Source: Allacma fusca (lineage: Eukaryota; Arthropoda; Collembola; Symphypleona; Sminthuridae). From it: DNA of 64,000 nt. This document shows positions 35,901 through 49,185 of the stretch, piece by piece (positions within the stretch are counted from its first letter, which is position 1; the number at the start of each line of letters is the position of its first letter). The stretch spans positions 62,731,067 through 62,795,066 of the forward strand of contig OX359245.1 of assembly GCA_947179485.1 (NCBI GenBank), in the 5' to 3' direction. The notes beneath the pieces are model-generated. The model made no database searches. It was not told the DNA's origin and saw only the letters and a list, made by a program, of their open reading frames with translations. Position numbers and translations under genes: made by a program.

Positions 35901-37461
35901 GGGGTAGTTATATAATCGGAATGTTATTTTGTGGGAATGTTAATACCTGGGGTTGTTATTGCCTGGGGTATTATTCCCTGGGGTGTTATTCTGTGGGAAT
36001 GTTTTTACCAGGGAATGTTATTCGCTGGGAATGTGTATTCCCTGGGAATGTGTATTCCCTGGGAATGTTATTCCCTGGGAATGTTATTCCCTGGGAATGT
36101 TATTCCCTGGGAATGTTATTCCCTGGGAATGTTATTCCCTGGGAATGTTATTCCCTGGGAATGTTATTCCCTGGGAATGTTTTTCCCTGGGAATGTTATT
36201 CCCTGGGAATGTTATTCCCTGGGAATGTTATTCCCTGGGAATGTTATTCCCTGGGAATGTTATTCCCTGGGAATGTTATTCCCTGGGAATGTTATTCCCT
36301 GGGAATGTTATTCCCTGGGAATGTTATTCCCTGGGAATGTTATTCCCTGGGAATGTTATTCCCTGGGAATGTTATTCCCTGGGAATGTTATTCCCTGGGA
36401 ATGTTATTCCCTGGGAATGTTATTCCCTGGGAATGTTATTCCCTGGGAATGTTATACCCTGGGAATGTTATTCACTGGGAATGTTATTCACTGGGAATGT
36501 TATTCCCTGGGAATGTTATTCCCCGGGAATGTTATTCTCTGGGAATGTTATTCCCTGGGAATGTTATTCCCTGGGAATGTTATTCTCTGGGAATGTTATT
36601 CCCTGGGAATGTTATTCCCTGGGAATGTTATTCCCTGGGAATGTTATTCCCTGGGAATGTTATTCCCTGGGAATGTTATTCCCTGGGAATGTTATTCCCT
36701 GGGAATGTTATTCCCTGGGAATGTTATTCCCTGGGAATGTTATTCACTGGGAATGTTATTCCCTGGGAATGTTATTCCCCGGGAATGTTATTCACTGGGA
36801 ATGTTATTCCCTGGGAATGTTATTCCCCGGGAATGTTATTCTCTGGGAATGTTATTCCCTGGGAATGTTATTCCCTGGGAATGTTATTTCCTCGGAATGT
36901 TATTCCCTGGGAATGTTATTCCCTGGGAATGTTATTCCCTGGGAATGTTATTCCCTGGGAATGTTATTCCCTAAGAATGTTATTCCCTGGGAATGTTATT
37001 CCCTGGGAATGTTATTCCCCGGGAATGTTATTCCCTGGGAATGTTATTTCCTGGGAATGTTATTCCCTGGGAATGTTATTTCCTGGGAATGTTATTCCCT
37101 GGGAATGTTATTCACTGGGAATGTTATTCCCTGGGAATGTTATTCCCTGGGAATGTTATTCCCTGGGAATGTTATTTCCTGGGAATGTTATTCCCTGGGA
37201 ATGTTATTCCCTGGGAATGTTATTCCCTGGGAATGTTATTCCCTGGGAATGTTATTCCCTGGGAATGTTATTCCCTGGGAATGTTATTCCCTGGGAATGT
37301 TATTCCCTGGGAATGTTATTCCCTGGGAATGTTATTCCCTGGGAATGTTATTCCCTGGGAATGTTATTCCCTGGGAATGTTATTCCCTGGGAATGTTATT
37401 CTCTGGGAATTTTATTCCCTGGGAATTTTATTCCCTGGGAATGGTATTCCCTGGGAATGTT

Positions 37462-37651
37462 TATCCCTGGGGTAGTTATATAATCGGAATATTTTTTCTG
37501 GGAATGTTTATCCCTGGGGTTGTGATATAGTCCGAATGTTAATACCTTTGGTTGTTATTGCCTGGGGTATTAATCCCTGGGAATGTTATTCCCTGGGGTG
37601 TTATTCTGTGGGAATGTTATTCCCTGGGAATGTTATTCGCTGGGAATGTGT
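37462..37651 (+). repeat. Cassette type D, reference copy
   Basis: Twelve monomers, 190 bp. Like type A but with GGAATATTTTTTCTGGG (one base shorter) and, after TTCTGTGGG, usually no TTTACCAGGG unit. Register shift is -2 when the final GTGT unit is present. D copies start at 17246, 20409, 22694, 25504, 29077, 31248, 31295, 34095, 34878, 37469, 38428, 39418, 40329, 43223, 47524, 49186, 50640, 52463, 54797, 57083 and 59017. The first three D copies have a decayed core (TCCAAATG, TTGCCTGATG). Confidence 0.9.
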
Positions 37652-40600
37652 ATTCCCTGGGAATGTTATTCCCTGGGAATGTTATTCCCTGGGAATGTTA
37701 TTCCCTGGGAATGTTATTCCCTGGGAATGTTATTCCCTGGGAATGTTATTCCCTGGGAATGTTATTCCCTGGGAATGTTATTCCCTGGGAATGTTATTCC
37801 CTGGGAATGTTATTCCCAGGGAATGTTATTCCCTGGGAATGTTATTCGATGGGAATGTGTATTCCCTGGTAATGTTATTCCCTGGGAATGTTATTCCCTG
37901 GGAATGTTATTCCCTGGTAATGTTATTCCCTGGGAATGTTATTCCCTGGGAATGTTATTCCCTGGGAATGTTATTCCCTGGGAATGTTTTTCCCTGGGAA
38001 TGTTATTCCCTGGGAATGTTATTCCCTGGGAATGTTATTCCCTGGGAATGTTATTCCCTGGGAATGTTATTCCCTGGGAATGTTATACCCTGGGAATGTT
38101 ATTCACTGGGAATGTTATTCCCTGGGAATGTTATTCCCCGGGAATGTTATTCTCTGGGAATGTTATTCCCTGGGAATGTTATTCCCTGGGAATGTTATTC
38201 CCTGGGAATGTTATTTCCTGGGAATGTTATTCCCTGGGAATGTTATTCCCTGGGAATGTTATTCCCTGGGAATGTTATTCCCTGGGAATGTTATTCCCTG
38301 GGAATGTTATTCCCTGGGAATGTTATTCCCTGGGAATGTTATTCCCTGGGAATGTTATTCTCTGGGAATTTTATTCCCTGGGAATTTTATTCCCTGGGAA
38401 TGGTATTCCCTGGGAATGTTTATCCCTGGGGTAGTTATATAATCGGAATATTTTTTCTGGGAATGTTTATCCCTGGGGTTGTGATATAGTCCGAATGTTA
38501 ATACCTTTGGTTGTTATTGCCTGGGGTATTAATCCCTGGGAATGTTATTCCCTGGGGTGTTATTCTGTGGGAATGTTATTCCCTGGGAATGTTATTCCCT
38601 GGGAATGTTATTCCCTGGGAATGTTATTCCCTGGGAATGTTATTCCCTGGGAATGTTATTCCCTGGGAATGTTATTCCCTGGGAATGTTATTCCCTGGGA
38701 ATGTTATTCCCTGGGAATGTTATTCCCTGGGAATGTTATTCCCTGGGAATGTTATTCGCTGGGAATGTTATTCCCAGGGAATGTTATTCCCTGGGAATGT
38801 TATTCGATGGGAATGTGTATTCCCTGGTAATGTTATTCCCTGGGAATGTTATTCCCTGGGAATGTTATTCCCTGGGAATGTTATTCCCTGGGAATGTTAT
38901 TCCCTGGTAATGTTATTCCCTGGGAATGTTATTCCCTGGGAATGTTATTCCCTGGGAATGTTATTCCCTGGGAATGTTATTTCCTGGGAATGTTATTCCC
39001 TGGGAATGTTATTTCCTGGGAATGTTATTCCCTGGGAATGTTATTCACTGGGAATGTTATTCCCTGGGAATGTTATTCCCTGGGAATGTTATTCCCTGGG
39101 AATGTTATTTCCTGGGAATGTTATTCCCTGGGAATGTTATTCCCTGGGAATGTTATTCCCTGGGAATGTTATTCCCTGGGAATGTTATTCCCTGGGAATG
39201 TTATTCCCTGGGAATGTTATTCCCTGGGAATGTTATTCCCTGGGAATGTTATTCCCTGGGAATGTTATTCCCTGGGAATGTTATTCCCTGGGAATGTTAT
39301 TCCCTGGGAATGTTATTCCCTGGGAATGTTATTCCCTGGGAATGTTATTCTCTGGGAATTTTATTCCCTGGGAATTTTATTCCCTGGGAATGGTATTCCC
39401 TGGGAATGTTTATCCCTGGGGTAGTTATATAATCGGAATATTTTTTCTGGGAATGTTTATCCCTGGGGTTGTGATATAGTCCGAATGTTAATACCTTTGG
39501 TTGTTATTGCCTGGGGTATTAATCCCTGGGAATGTTATTCCCTGGGGTGTTATTCTGTGGGAATGTTATTCCCTGGGAATGTTATTCGCTGGGAATGTGT
39601 ATTCCCTGGGAATGTTATTCCCTGGGAATGTTATTCCCTGGGAATGTTATTCCCTGGGAATGTTATTCCCTGGGAATGTTATTCCCTGGGAATGTTATTC
39701 CCTGGGAATGTTATTCCCTGGGAATGTTATTCCCTGGGAATGTTATTCCCTGGGAATGTTATTCCCAGGGAATGTTATTCCCTGGGAATGTTATTCGATG
39801 GGAATGTGTATTCCCTGGTAATGTTATTCCCTGGGAATGTTATTCCCTGGGAATGTTATTCCCTGGTAATGTTATTCCCTGGGAATGTTATTCCCTGGGA
39901 ATGTTATTCCCTGGGAATGTTTTTCCCTGGGAATGTTATTCCCTGGGAATGTTATTCCCTGGGAATGTTATTCCCTGGGAATGTTATTCCCTGGGAATGT
40001 TATTCCCTGGGAATGTTATACCCTGGGAATGTTATTCACTGGGAATGTTATTCCCTGGGAATGTTATTCCCCGGGAATGTTATTCTCTGGGAATGTTATT
40101 CCCTGGGAATGTTATTCCCTGGGAATGTTATTCCCTGGGAATGTTATTTCCTGGGAATGTTATTCCCTGGGAATGTTATTCCCTGGGAATGTTATTCCCT
40201 GGGAATGTTATTCCCTGGGAATGTTATTCCCTGGGAATGTTATTCCCTGGGAATGTTATTCTCTGGGAATTTTATTCCCTGGGAATTTTATTCCCTGGGA
40301 ATGGTATTCCCTGGGAATGTTTATCCCTGGGGTAGTTATATAATCGGAATATTTTTTCTGGGAATGTTTATCCCTGGGGTTGTGATATAGTCCGAATGTT
40401 AATACCTTTGGTTGTTATTGCCTGGGGTATTAATCCCTGGGAATGTTATTCCCTGGGGTGTTATTCTGTGGGAATGTTATTCCCTGGGAATGTTATTCCC
40501 TGGGAATGTTATTCCCTGGGAATGTTATTCCCTGGGAATGTTATTCCCTGGGAATGTTATTCCCTGGGAATGTTATTCCCTGGGAATGTTATTCCCTGGG

Positions 40601-43600
40601 AATGTTATTCCCTGGGAATGTTATTCCCTGGGAATGTTATTCGCTGGGAATGTTATTCCCAGGGAATGTTATTCCCTGGGAATGTTATTCGATGGGAATG
40701 TGTATTCCCTGGTAATGTTATTCCCTGGGAATGTTATTCCCTGGGAATGTTATTCCCTGGGAATGTTATTCCCTGGGAATGTTATTCCCTGGTAATGTTA
40801 TTCCCTGGGAATGTTATTCCCTGGGAATGTTATTCCCTGGGAATGTTATTCCCTGGGAATGTTATTCCCTGGGAATGTTTTTCCCTGGGAATGTTATTCC
40901 CTGGGAATGTTATTCCCTGGGAATGTTATTCCCTGGGAATGTTATTCCCTGGGAATGTTATTCCCTGGGAATGTTATTCCCTGGGAATGTTATTTCCTGG
41001 GAATGTTATTCCCTGGGAATGTTATTCCCTGGGAATGTTATTCCCTGGGAATGTTATTCACTGGGAATGTTATTCCCTGGGAATGTTATTCCCTGGGAAT
41101 GTTATTCCCTGGGAATGTTATTCCCTGGGAATGTTATTCTCTGGGAATTTTATTCCCTGGGAATTTTATTCCCTGGGAATTTTATTCCCTGGGAATGGTA
41201 TTCCCTGGGAATGTTTATCCCTGGGGTAGTTATATAATCGGAATGTTATTTTGTGGGAATGTTAATACCTGGGGTTGTTATTGCCTGGGGTATTATTCCC
41301 TGGGGTGTTATTCTGTGGGAATGTTTTTACCAGGGAATGTTATTCCCTGGGAATGTTATTCGCTGGGAATGTGTATTCCCTGGGAATGTGTATTCCCTGG
41401 GAATGTTATTCCCTGGGAATGGTATTCCCTGGGAATGTTATTCCCTGGGAATGTTATTCCCTGGGAATGTTTTTCCCTGGGAATGTTTTTCCCTGGGAAT
41501 GTTATTCCCTGGGAATGTTATTCCCTGGGAATGTTATTCCCTGGGAATGTTATTCCCTGGGAATGTTATTCCCTGGGAATGTTATTCCCTGGGAATGTTA
41601 TTCCCTGGGAATGTTATTCCCTGGGAATGTTATTCCCTGGGAATGTTATTCCCTGGGAATGTTATACCCTGGGAATGTTATTCACTGGGAATGTTATTCA
41701 CTGGGAATGTTATTCCCCGGGAATGTTATTCTCTGGGAATGTTATTCCCTGGGAATGTTATTCCCTGGGAATGTTATTCTCTGGGAATGTTATTCCCTGG
41801 GAATGTTATTCCCTGGGAATGTTTTTCCCTGGGAATGTTTTTCCCTGGGGTAGTTATATAATCGGAATGTTATTTTGTGGGAATGTTAATACCTGGGGTT
41901 GTTATTGCCTGGGGTATTATTCCCTGGGGTGTTATTCTGTGGGAATGTTTTTACCAGGGAATGTTATTCCCTGGGAATGTTATTCGCTGGGAATGTGTAT
42001 TCCCTGGGAATGTGTATTCCCTGGGAATGTTATTCCCTGGGAATGGTATTCCCTGGGAATGTTATTCCCTGGGAATGTTATTCCCTGGGAATGTTATTCC
42101 CTGGGAATGTTTTTCCCTGGGAATGTTTTTCCCTGGGAATGTTATTCCCTGGGAATGTTATTCCCTGGGAATGTTATTCCCTGGGAATGTTATTCCCTGG
42201 GAATGTTATTCCCTGGGAATGTTATTCCCTGGGAATGTTATTCCCTGGGAATGTTATTCCCTGGGAATGTTATTCCCTGGGAATGTTATTCCCTGGGAAT
42301 GTTATTCCCTGGGAATGTTATTCCCTGGGAATGTTATACCCTGGGAATGTTATTCACTGGGAATGTTATTCACTGGGAATGTTATTCCCTGGGAATGTTA
42401 TTCACTGGGAATGTTATTCACTGGGAATGTTATTCACTGGGAATGTTATTCCCTGGGAATGTTATTCCCCGGGAATGTTATTCTCTGGGAATGTTATTCC
42501 CTGGGAATGTTATTCCCTGGGAATGTTATTCTCTGGGAATGTTATTCCCTGGGAATGTTATTCCCTGGGAATGTTATTCCCTGGGAATGTTATTCCCTGG
42601 GAATGTTATTCCCTGGGAATGTTATTCCCTGGGAATGTTATTCCCTGGGAATGTCATTCCCTGGGAATGTTATTCCCTGGGAATGTTATTCCCTGGGAAT
42701 GTTATTACCTGGGAATGTTATTTCCTGGGAATGTTATTCCCTGGGAATGTTATTTCCTGGGAATGTTATTCCCTGGGAATGTTATTCACTGGGAATGTTA
42801 TTCCCTGGGAATGTTATTCTCTGGGAATGTTATTCCCTGGGAATGTTATTCCCTGGGAATGTTATTCCCTGGGAATGTTATACCCTGGGAATGTTATTCA
42901 CTGGGAATGTTATTCCCTGGGAATGTTATTCCCCGGGAATGTTATTCTCTGGGAATGTTATTCCCTGGGAATGTTATTCCCTGGGAATGTTATTCCCTGG
43001 GAATGTTATTCCCTGGGAATGTTATTTCCTGGGAATGTTATTCCCTGGGAATGTTATTCCCTGGGAATGTTATTCCCTGGGAATGTTATTCCCTGGGAAT
43101 GTTATTCCCTGGGAATGTTATTCCCTGGGAATGTTATTCCCTGGGAATGTTATTCTCTGGGAATTTTATTCCCTGGGAATTTTATTCCCTGGGAATGGTA
43201 TTCCCTGGGAATGTTTATCCCTGGGGTAGTTATATAATCGGAATATTTTTTCTGGGAATGTTTATCCCTGGGGTTGTGATATAGTCCGAATGTTAATACC
43301 TTTGGTTGTTATTGCCTGGGGTATTAATCCCTGGGAATGTTATTCCCTGGGGTGTTATTCTGTGGGAATGTTATTCCCTGGGAATGTTATTCCCTGGGAA
43401 TGTTATTCCCTGGGAATGTTATTCCCTGGGAATGTTATTCCCTGGGAATGTTATTCCCTGGGAATGTTATTCCCTGGGAATGTTATTCCCTGGGAATGTT
43501 ATTCCCTGGGAATGTTATTCCCTGGGAATGTTATTCGCTGGGAATGTTATTCCCAGGGAATGTTATTCCCTGGGAATGTTATTCGATGGGAATGTGTATT

Positions 43601-46600
43601 CCCTGGTAATGTTATTCCCTGGGAATGTTATTCCCTGGGAATGTTATTCCCTGGGAATGTTATTCCCTGGGAATGTTATTCCCTGGGAATGTTATTCCCT
43701 GGTAATGTTATTCCCTGGGAATGTTATTCCCTGGGAATGTTATTCCCTGGGAATGTTATTCCCTGGGAATGTTATTCCCTGGGAATGTTATTCACTGGGA
43801 ATGTTATTCCCTGGGAATGTTATTCCCTGGGAATGTTATTCCCTGGGAATGTTATTCCCTGGGAATGTTATTCTCTGGGAATTTTATTCCCTGGGAATTT
43901 TATTCCCTGGGAATGGTATTCCCTGGGAATGTTTATCCCTGGGGTAGTTATATAATCGGAATGTTATTTTGTGGGAATGTTAATACCTGGGGTTGTTATT
44001 GCCTGGGGTATTATTCCCTGGGGTGTTATTCTGTGGGAATGTTTTTACCAGGGAATGTTATTCCCTGGGAATGTTATTCGCTGGGAATGTGTATTCCCTG
44101 GGAATGTGTATTCCCTGGGAATGTTATTCCCTGGGAATGGTATTCCCTGGGAATGTTATTCCCTGGGAATGTTATTCCCTGGGAATGTTTTTCCCTGGGA
44201 ATGTTTTTCCCTGGGAATGTTATTCCCTGGGAATGTTATTCCCTGGGAATGTTATTCCCTGGGAATGTTATTCCCTGGGAATGTTATTCCCTGGGAATGT
44301 TATTCCCTGGGAATGTTATTCCCTGGGAATGTTATTCCCTGGGAATGTTATTCCCTGGGAATGTTATTCCCTGGGAATGTTATTCCCTGGGAATGTTATA
44401 CCCTGGGAATGTTATTCACTGGGAATGTTATTCACTGGGAATGTTATTCCCTGGGAATGTTATTCCCCGGGAATGTTATTCTCTGGGAATGTTATTCCCT
44501 GGGAATGTTATTCCCTGGGAATGTTATTCTCTGGGAATGTTATTCCCTGGGAATGTTATTCCCTGGGAATGTTATTCCCTGGGAATGTTATTCCCTGGGA
44601 ATGTTATTCCCTGGGAATGTTATTCCCTGGGAATGTTATTCCCTGGGAATGTTATTCCCTGGGAATGTTATTCCCTGGGAATGTTATTCCCTGGGAATGT
44701 TATTCCCTGGGAATGTTATTTCCTGGGAATGTTATTCCCTGGGAATGTTATTTCCTGGGAATGTTATTCCCTGGGAATGTTATTCACTGGGAATGTTATT
44801 CCCTGGGAATGTTATTCCCTGGGAATGTTATTCTCTGGGAATTTTATTCCCTGGGAATTTTATTCCCTGGGAATGGTATTCCCTGGGAATGTTTATCCCT
44901 GGGGTAGTTATATAATCGGAATGTTATTTTGTGGGAATGTTAATACCTGGGGTTGTTATTGCCTGGGGTATTATTCCCTGGGGTGTTATTCTGTGGGAAT
45001 GTTTTTACCAGGGAATGTTATTCCCTGGGAATGTTATTCGCTGGGAATGTGTATTCCCTGGGAATGTTATTCCCTGGGAATGTTATTCCCTGGGAATGTT
45101 ATTCCCTGGGAATGTTTTTCCCTGGGAATGTTTTTCCCTGGGAATGTTATTCCCTGGGAATGTTATTCCCTGGGAATGTTATTCCCTGGGAATGTTATTC
45201 CCTGGGAATGTTATTCCCTGGGAATGTTATTCCCTGGGAATGTTATTCCCTGGGAATGTTATACCCTGGGAATGTTATTCACTGGGAATGTTATTCACTG
45301 GGAATGTTATACCCTGGGAATGTTATTCACTGGGAATGTTATTCTCTGGGAATGTTATTCCCTGGGAATGTTATTCCCTGGGAATGTTATTCTCTGGGAA
45401 TGTTATTCCCTGGGAATGTTATTCCCTGGGAATGTTATTCCCTGGGAATGTTATTCCCTGGGAATGTTATTCCCTGGGAATGTTATTCCCTGGGAATGTT
45501 ATTCCCTGGGAATGTTATTCCCTGGGAATGTTATTCCCCGGGAATGTTATTCACTGGGAATGTTATTCCCTGGGAATGTTATTCCCCGGGAATGTTATTC
45601 TCTGGGAATGTTATTCCCTGGGAATGTTATTCCCTGGGAATGTTATTCCCTGGGAATGTTATTCCCTGGGAATGTTATTCCCTCGGAATGTTATTCCCTG
45701 GGAATGTTATTCCCTGGGAATGTTATTCCCTGGGAATGTTATTCCCTGGGAATGTTATTCCCTGGGAATGTTATTCCCTGGGAATGTTATTCCCTGGGAA
45801 TGTTATTCCCCGGGAATGTTATTCCCTGGGAATGTTATTTCCTGGGAATGTTATTCCCTGGGAATGTTATTTACTGGGAATGTTATTCCCTGGGAATGTT
45901 ATTCACTGGGAATGTTATTCCCTGGGAATGTTATTCCCTGGGAATGTTATTCCCTGGGAATGTTATTCCCTGGGAATGTTATTCTCTGGGAATTTTATTT
46001 CCTGGGAATTTTATTCCCTGGGAATGTTTATCCCTGGGGTAGTTATATAATCGGAATGTTATTTTGTGGGAATGTTAATACCTGGGGTTGTTATTGCCTG
46101 GGGTATTATTCCCTGGGGTGTTATTCTGTGGGAATGTTTTTACCAGGGAATGTTATTCCCTGGGAATGTTATTCGCTGGGAATGTGTATTCCCTGGGAAT
46201 ATGTATTCCCTGGGAATGTTATTCCCTGGGAATGTTATTCCCTGGGAATGTTATTCCCTGGGAATGTTATTCCCTGGGAATGTTATTCCCTGGGAATGTT
46301 TTTCCCTGGGAATGTTTTTCCCTGGGAATGTTATTCCCTGGGAATGTTATTCCCTGGGAATGTTATTCCCTGGGAATGTTATTCCCTGGGAATGTTATTC
46401 CCTGGGAATGTTATTCCCTGGGAATGTTATTCTCTGGGAATTTTATTTCCTGGGAATTTTATTCCCTGGGAATGGTATTCCCTGGGAATGTTTATCCCTG
46501 GGGTAGTTATATAATCGGAATGTTATTTTGTGGGAATGTTAATACCTGGGGTTGTTATTGCCTGGGGTATTATTCCCTGGGGTGTTATTCTGTGGGAATG

Positions 46601-47523
46601 TTTTTACCAGGGAATGTTATTCCCTGGGAATGTTATTCGCTGGGAATGTGTATTCCCTGGGAATATGTATTCCCTGGGAATGTTATTCCCTGGGAATGTT
46701 ATTCCCTGGGAATGTTATTCCCTGGGAATGTTATTCCCTGGGAATGTTATTCCCTGGGAATGTTTTTCCCTGGGAATGTTTTTCCCTGGGAATGTTATTC
46801 CCTGGGAATGTTATTCCCTGGGAATGTTATTCCCTGGGAATGTTATTCCCTGGGAATGTTATTCCCTGGGAATGTTGTTCCCTGGGAATGTTATTCCCTG
46901 GGAATGTTATTCCCTGGGAATGTTATTCCCTGGGAATGTTATTCCCTGGGAATGTTATACCCTGGGAATGTTATTCACTGGGAATGTTATTCCCTGGGAA
47001 TGTTATTCCCCGGGAATGTTATTCTCTGGGAATGTTATTCCCTGGGAATGTTATTCCCTGGGAATGTTATTCTCTGGGAATGTTATTCCCTGGGAATGTT
47101 ATTCCCTGGGAATGTTAATCCCTGGGAATGTTATTCCCTGGGAATGTTATTCCCTGGGAATGTTATTCCCTGGGAATGTTATTCACTGGGAATGTTATTC
47201 CCTGGGAATGTTATTCCCCGGGAATGTTATTCACTGGGAATGTTATTCCCTGGGAATGTTATTCCCCGGGAATGTTATTCTCTGGGAATGTTGTTCCCTG
47301 GGAATGTTATTCCCTGGGAATGTTATTCCCTGGGAATGTTATTCACTGGGAATGTTATTCCCTGGGAATGTTATTCCCTGGGAATGTTATTCCCTGGGAA
47401 TGTTATTCCCTGGGAATGTTATTCCCTGGGAATGTTATTCCCTGGGAATGTTATTCCCCGGGAATGTTATTCCCTGGAAATGTTATTCCCTGGGAATGGT
47501 ATTCCCTGGTAATGTTTATCCCT
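37469..47523 (+). repeat. Satellite array, D and E cassette units
   Basis: D at 37469, 38428, 39418, 40329 and 43223; E at 41223, 41847, 43941, 44901, 46036 and 46500. D-to-D spacings of 959, 990 and 911 bp are 60x16-1, 62x16-2 and 57x16-1. E-to-E spacings of 624, 960, 1,135 and 464 bp are 39x16, 60x16, 71x16-1 and 29x16. The offsets match the 15- and 17-bp monomers in each cassette. Frequent TTCACTGGG/TTCCCCGGG and paired TTTTTCCC units are typical of this zone. No gene is present. Confidence 0.94.
41216..41391 (+). repeat. Cassette type E, reference copy
   Basis: Eleven monomers, 176 bp. Identical in plan to type B but with TTTTGTGGG instead of TTTTCTGGG, and usually ending in two GTGT-linked units, which cancel the two 15-mers so that net register shift is zero. 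E copies start at 35901, 41223, 41847, 43941, 44901, 46036 and 46500 and occur nowhere else in the window, so this variant spread locally. Confidence 0.88.
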
Positions 47524-49185
47524 GGGGTAGTTATATAATCGGAATATTTTTTCTGGGAATGTTTATCCCTGGGGTTGTGATATAGTCCGAATGTTAATAC
47601 CTTTGGTTGTTATTGCCTGGGGTATTAATCCCTGGGAATGTTATTCCCTGGGGTGTTATTCTGTGGGAATGTTATTCCCTGGGAATGTTATTCGCTGGAA
47701 ATGTGTATTCCCTGGGAATGTTATTCCCTGGGAATGTTTTTCCCTGGGAATGTTATTCCCTGGGAATGTTATTCCCTGGGAATGTTATTCCCTGGGAATG
47801 TTATTCCCTGGGAATGTTATTCCCTGGGAATGTTATTCCCTTGTAATGTTATTCCCTGGGAATGTGTATTCCCTTGTAATGTTATTCCCTGGGAATGTTA
47901 TTCCCTGGGAATGTTATTCCCTGGGAATGTTATTCCCTGGGAATGTTATTCCCTGGGAATGTTATTCCCTGGGAATGTTATTCCCTGGGAATGTTATTTC
48001 CTGGGAATGTTATTCCCTGGGAATGTTATTCCCTGGGAATGTTATTCCCTGGGAATGTTATTCCCTGGGAATGTTATTCCCTGGGAATGTTATTCCCTGG
48101 GAATGTTATTCCCTGGGAATGTTATTCTCTGGGAATTTTATTCCCTGGGAATGGTATTCCCTGGGAATGGTATTCCCTGGGAATGGTATTCCCTGGGAAT
48201 GTTTATCCCTGGGGTAGTTATATAATCGGAATGTTATTTTCTGGGAATGTTAATACCTGGGGTTGTTATTGCCTGGGGTATTATTCCCTGGGGTGTTATT
48301 CTGTGGGAATATTTTTACCAGGGAATGTTATTCCCTGGGAATGTTATTCGCTGGGAATGTGTATTCCCTGGGAATGTTATTCCCTGGGAATGTTATTCCC
48401 TGGGAATGTTATTCCCTGGGAATGTTATTCCCTGGGAATGTTATTCCCTGGGAATGGTATTCCCTGGGAATGTTATTCCCTGGGAATGTTTTTCCCTGGG
48501 AATGTTTTTCCCTGGGAATGTTATTCCCTGGGAATGTTATTCCCTGGGAATGTTATTCCCTGGGAATGTTATACCCTGGGAATGTTATACCCTGGGAATG
48601 TTATTCCCCGGGAATGTTATTCTCTGGGAATGTTATTCCCTGGGAATGTTATTCCCTGGGAATGTTATTCTCTGGGAATGTTATTCCCTGGGAATGTTAT
48701 TCCCTGGGAATGTTATTCCCTGGGAATGTTATTCCCTGGGAATGTTATTCCCTGGGAATGTTATTCCCTGGGAATGTTATTCCCTGGGAATGTTATTCCC
48801 TGGGAATGTTATTCCCTGGGAATGTTATTCCCTGGGAATGTTATTCACTGGGAATGTTATTCCCTGGGAATGTTATTCCCCGGGAATGTTATTCACTGGG
48901 AATGTTATTCCCTGGGAATGTTATTCCCCGGGAATGTTATTCTCTGGGAATGTTGTTCCCTGGGAATGTTATTCCCTGGGAATGTTATTCCCTGGGAATG
49001 TTATTCCCTGGGAATGTTATTCCCTGGGAATGTTATTCACTGGGAATGTTATTCCCTGGGAATGTTATTCCCTGGGAATGTTATTCCCTGGGAATGTTAT
49101 TCCCTGGGAATGTTATTCCCCGGGAATGTTATTCCCTGGAAATGTTATTCCCTGGGAATGGTATTCCCTGGTAATGTTTATCCCT
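47524..49185 (+). repeat. D-B dimer higher-order repeat, copy 1
   Basis: D 47524 and B 48211. Length 1,662 bp. The body after B carries TTCACTGGG, TTCCCCGGG and TGTTGTTCCC variants. A TTCCCTTGTAATG pair near 47839 and 47872 replaces the TTCGATGGG unit seen in the next copies. Confidence 0.88.

Larger units (their letters stand above)
31248..37468 (+). repeat. Satellite array, D/B/E transition zone
   Basis: Cassettes D 31248, D 31295, B 32895, D 34095, D 34878, a truncated cassette at 35693 and the first E at 35901. It holds long homogeneous runs, the micro-inversion at 34740 and the 208-bp duplication at 35485. A GGGAATTTTATTCCC pair starts to precede each cassette here and persists to 47 kb. 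No gene is present. Confidence 0.94.
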
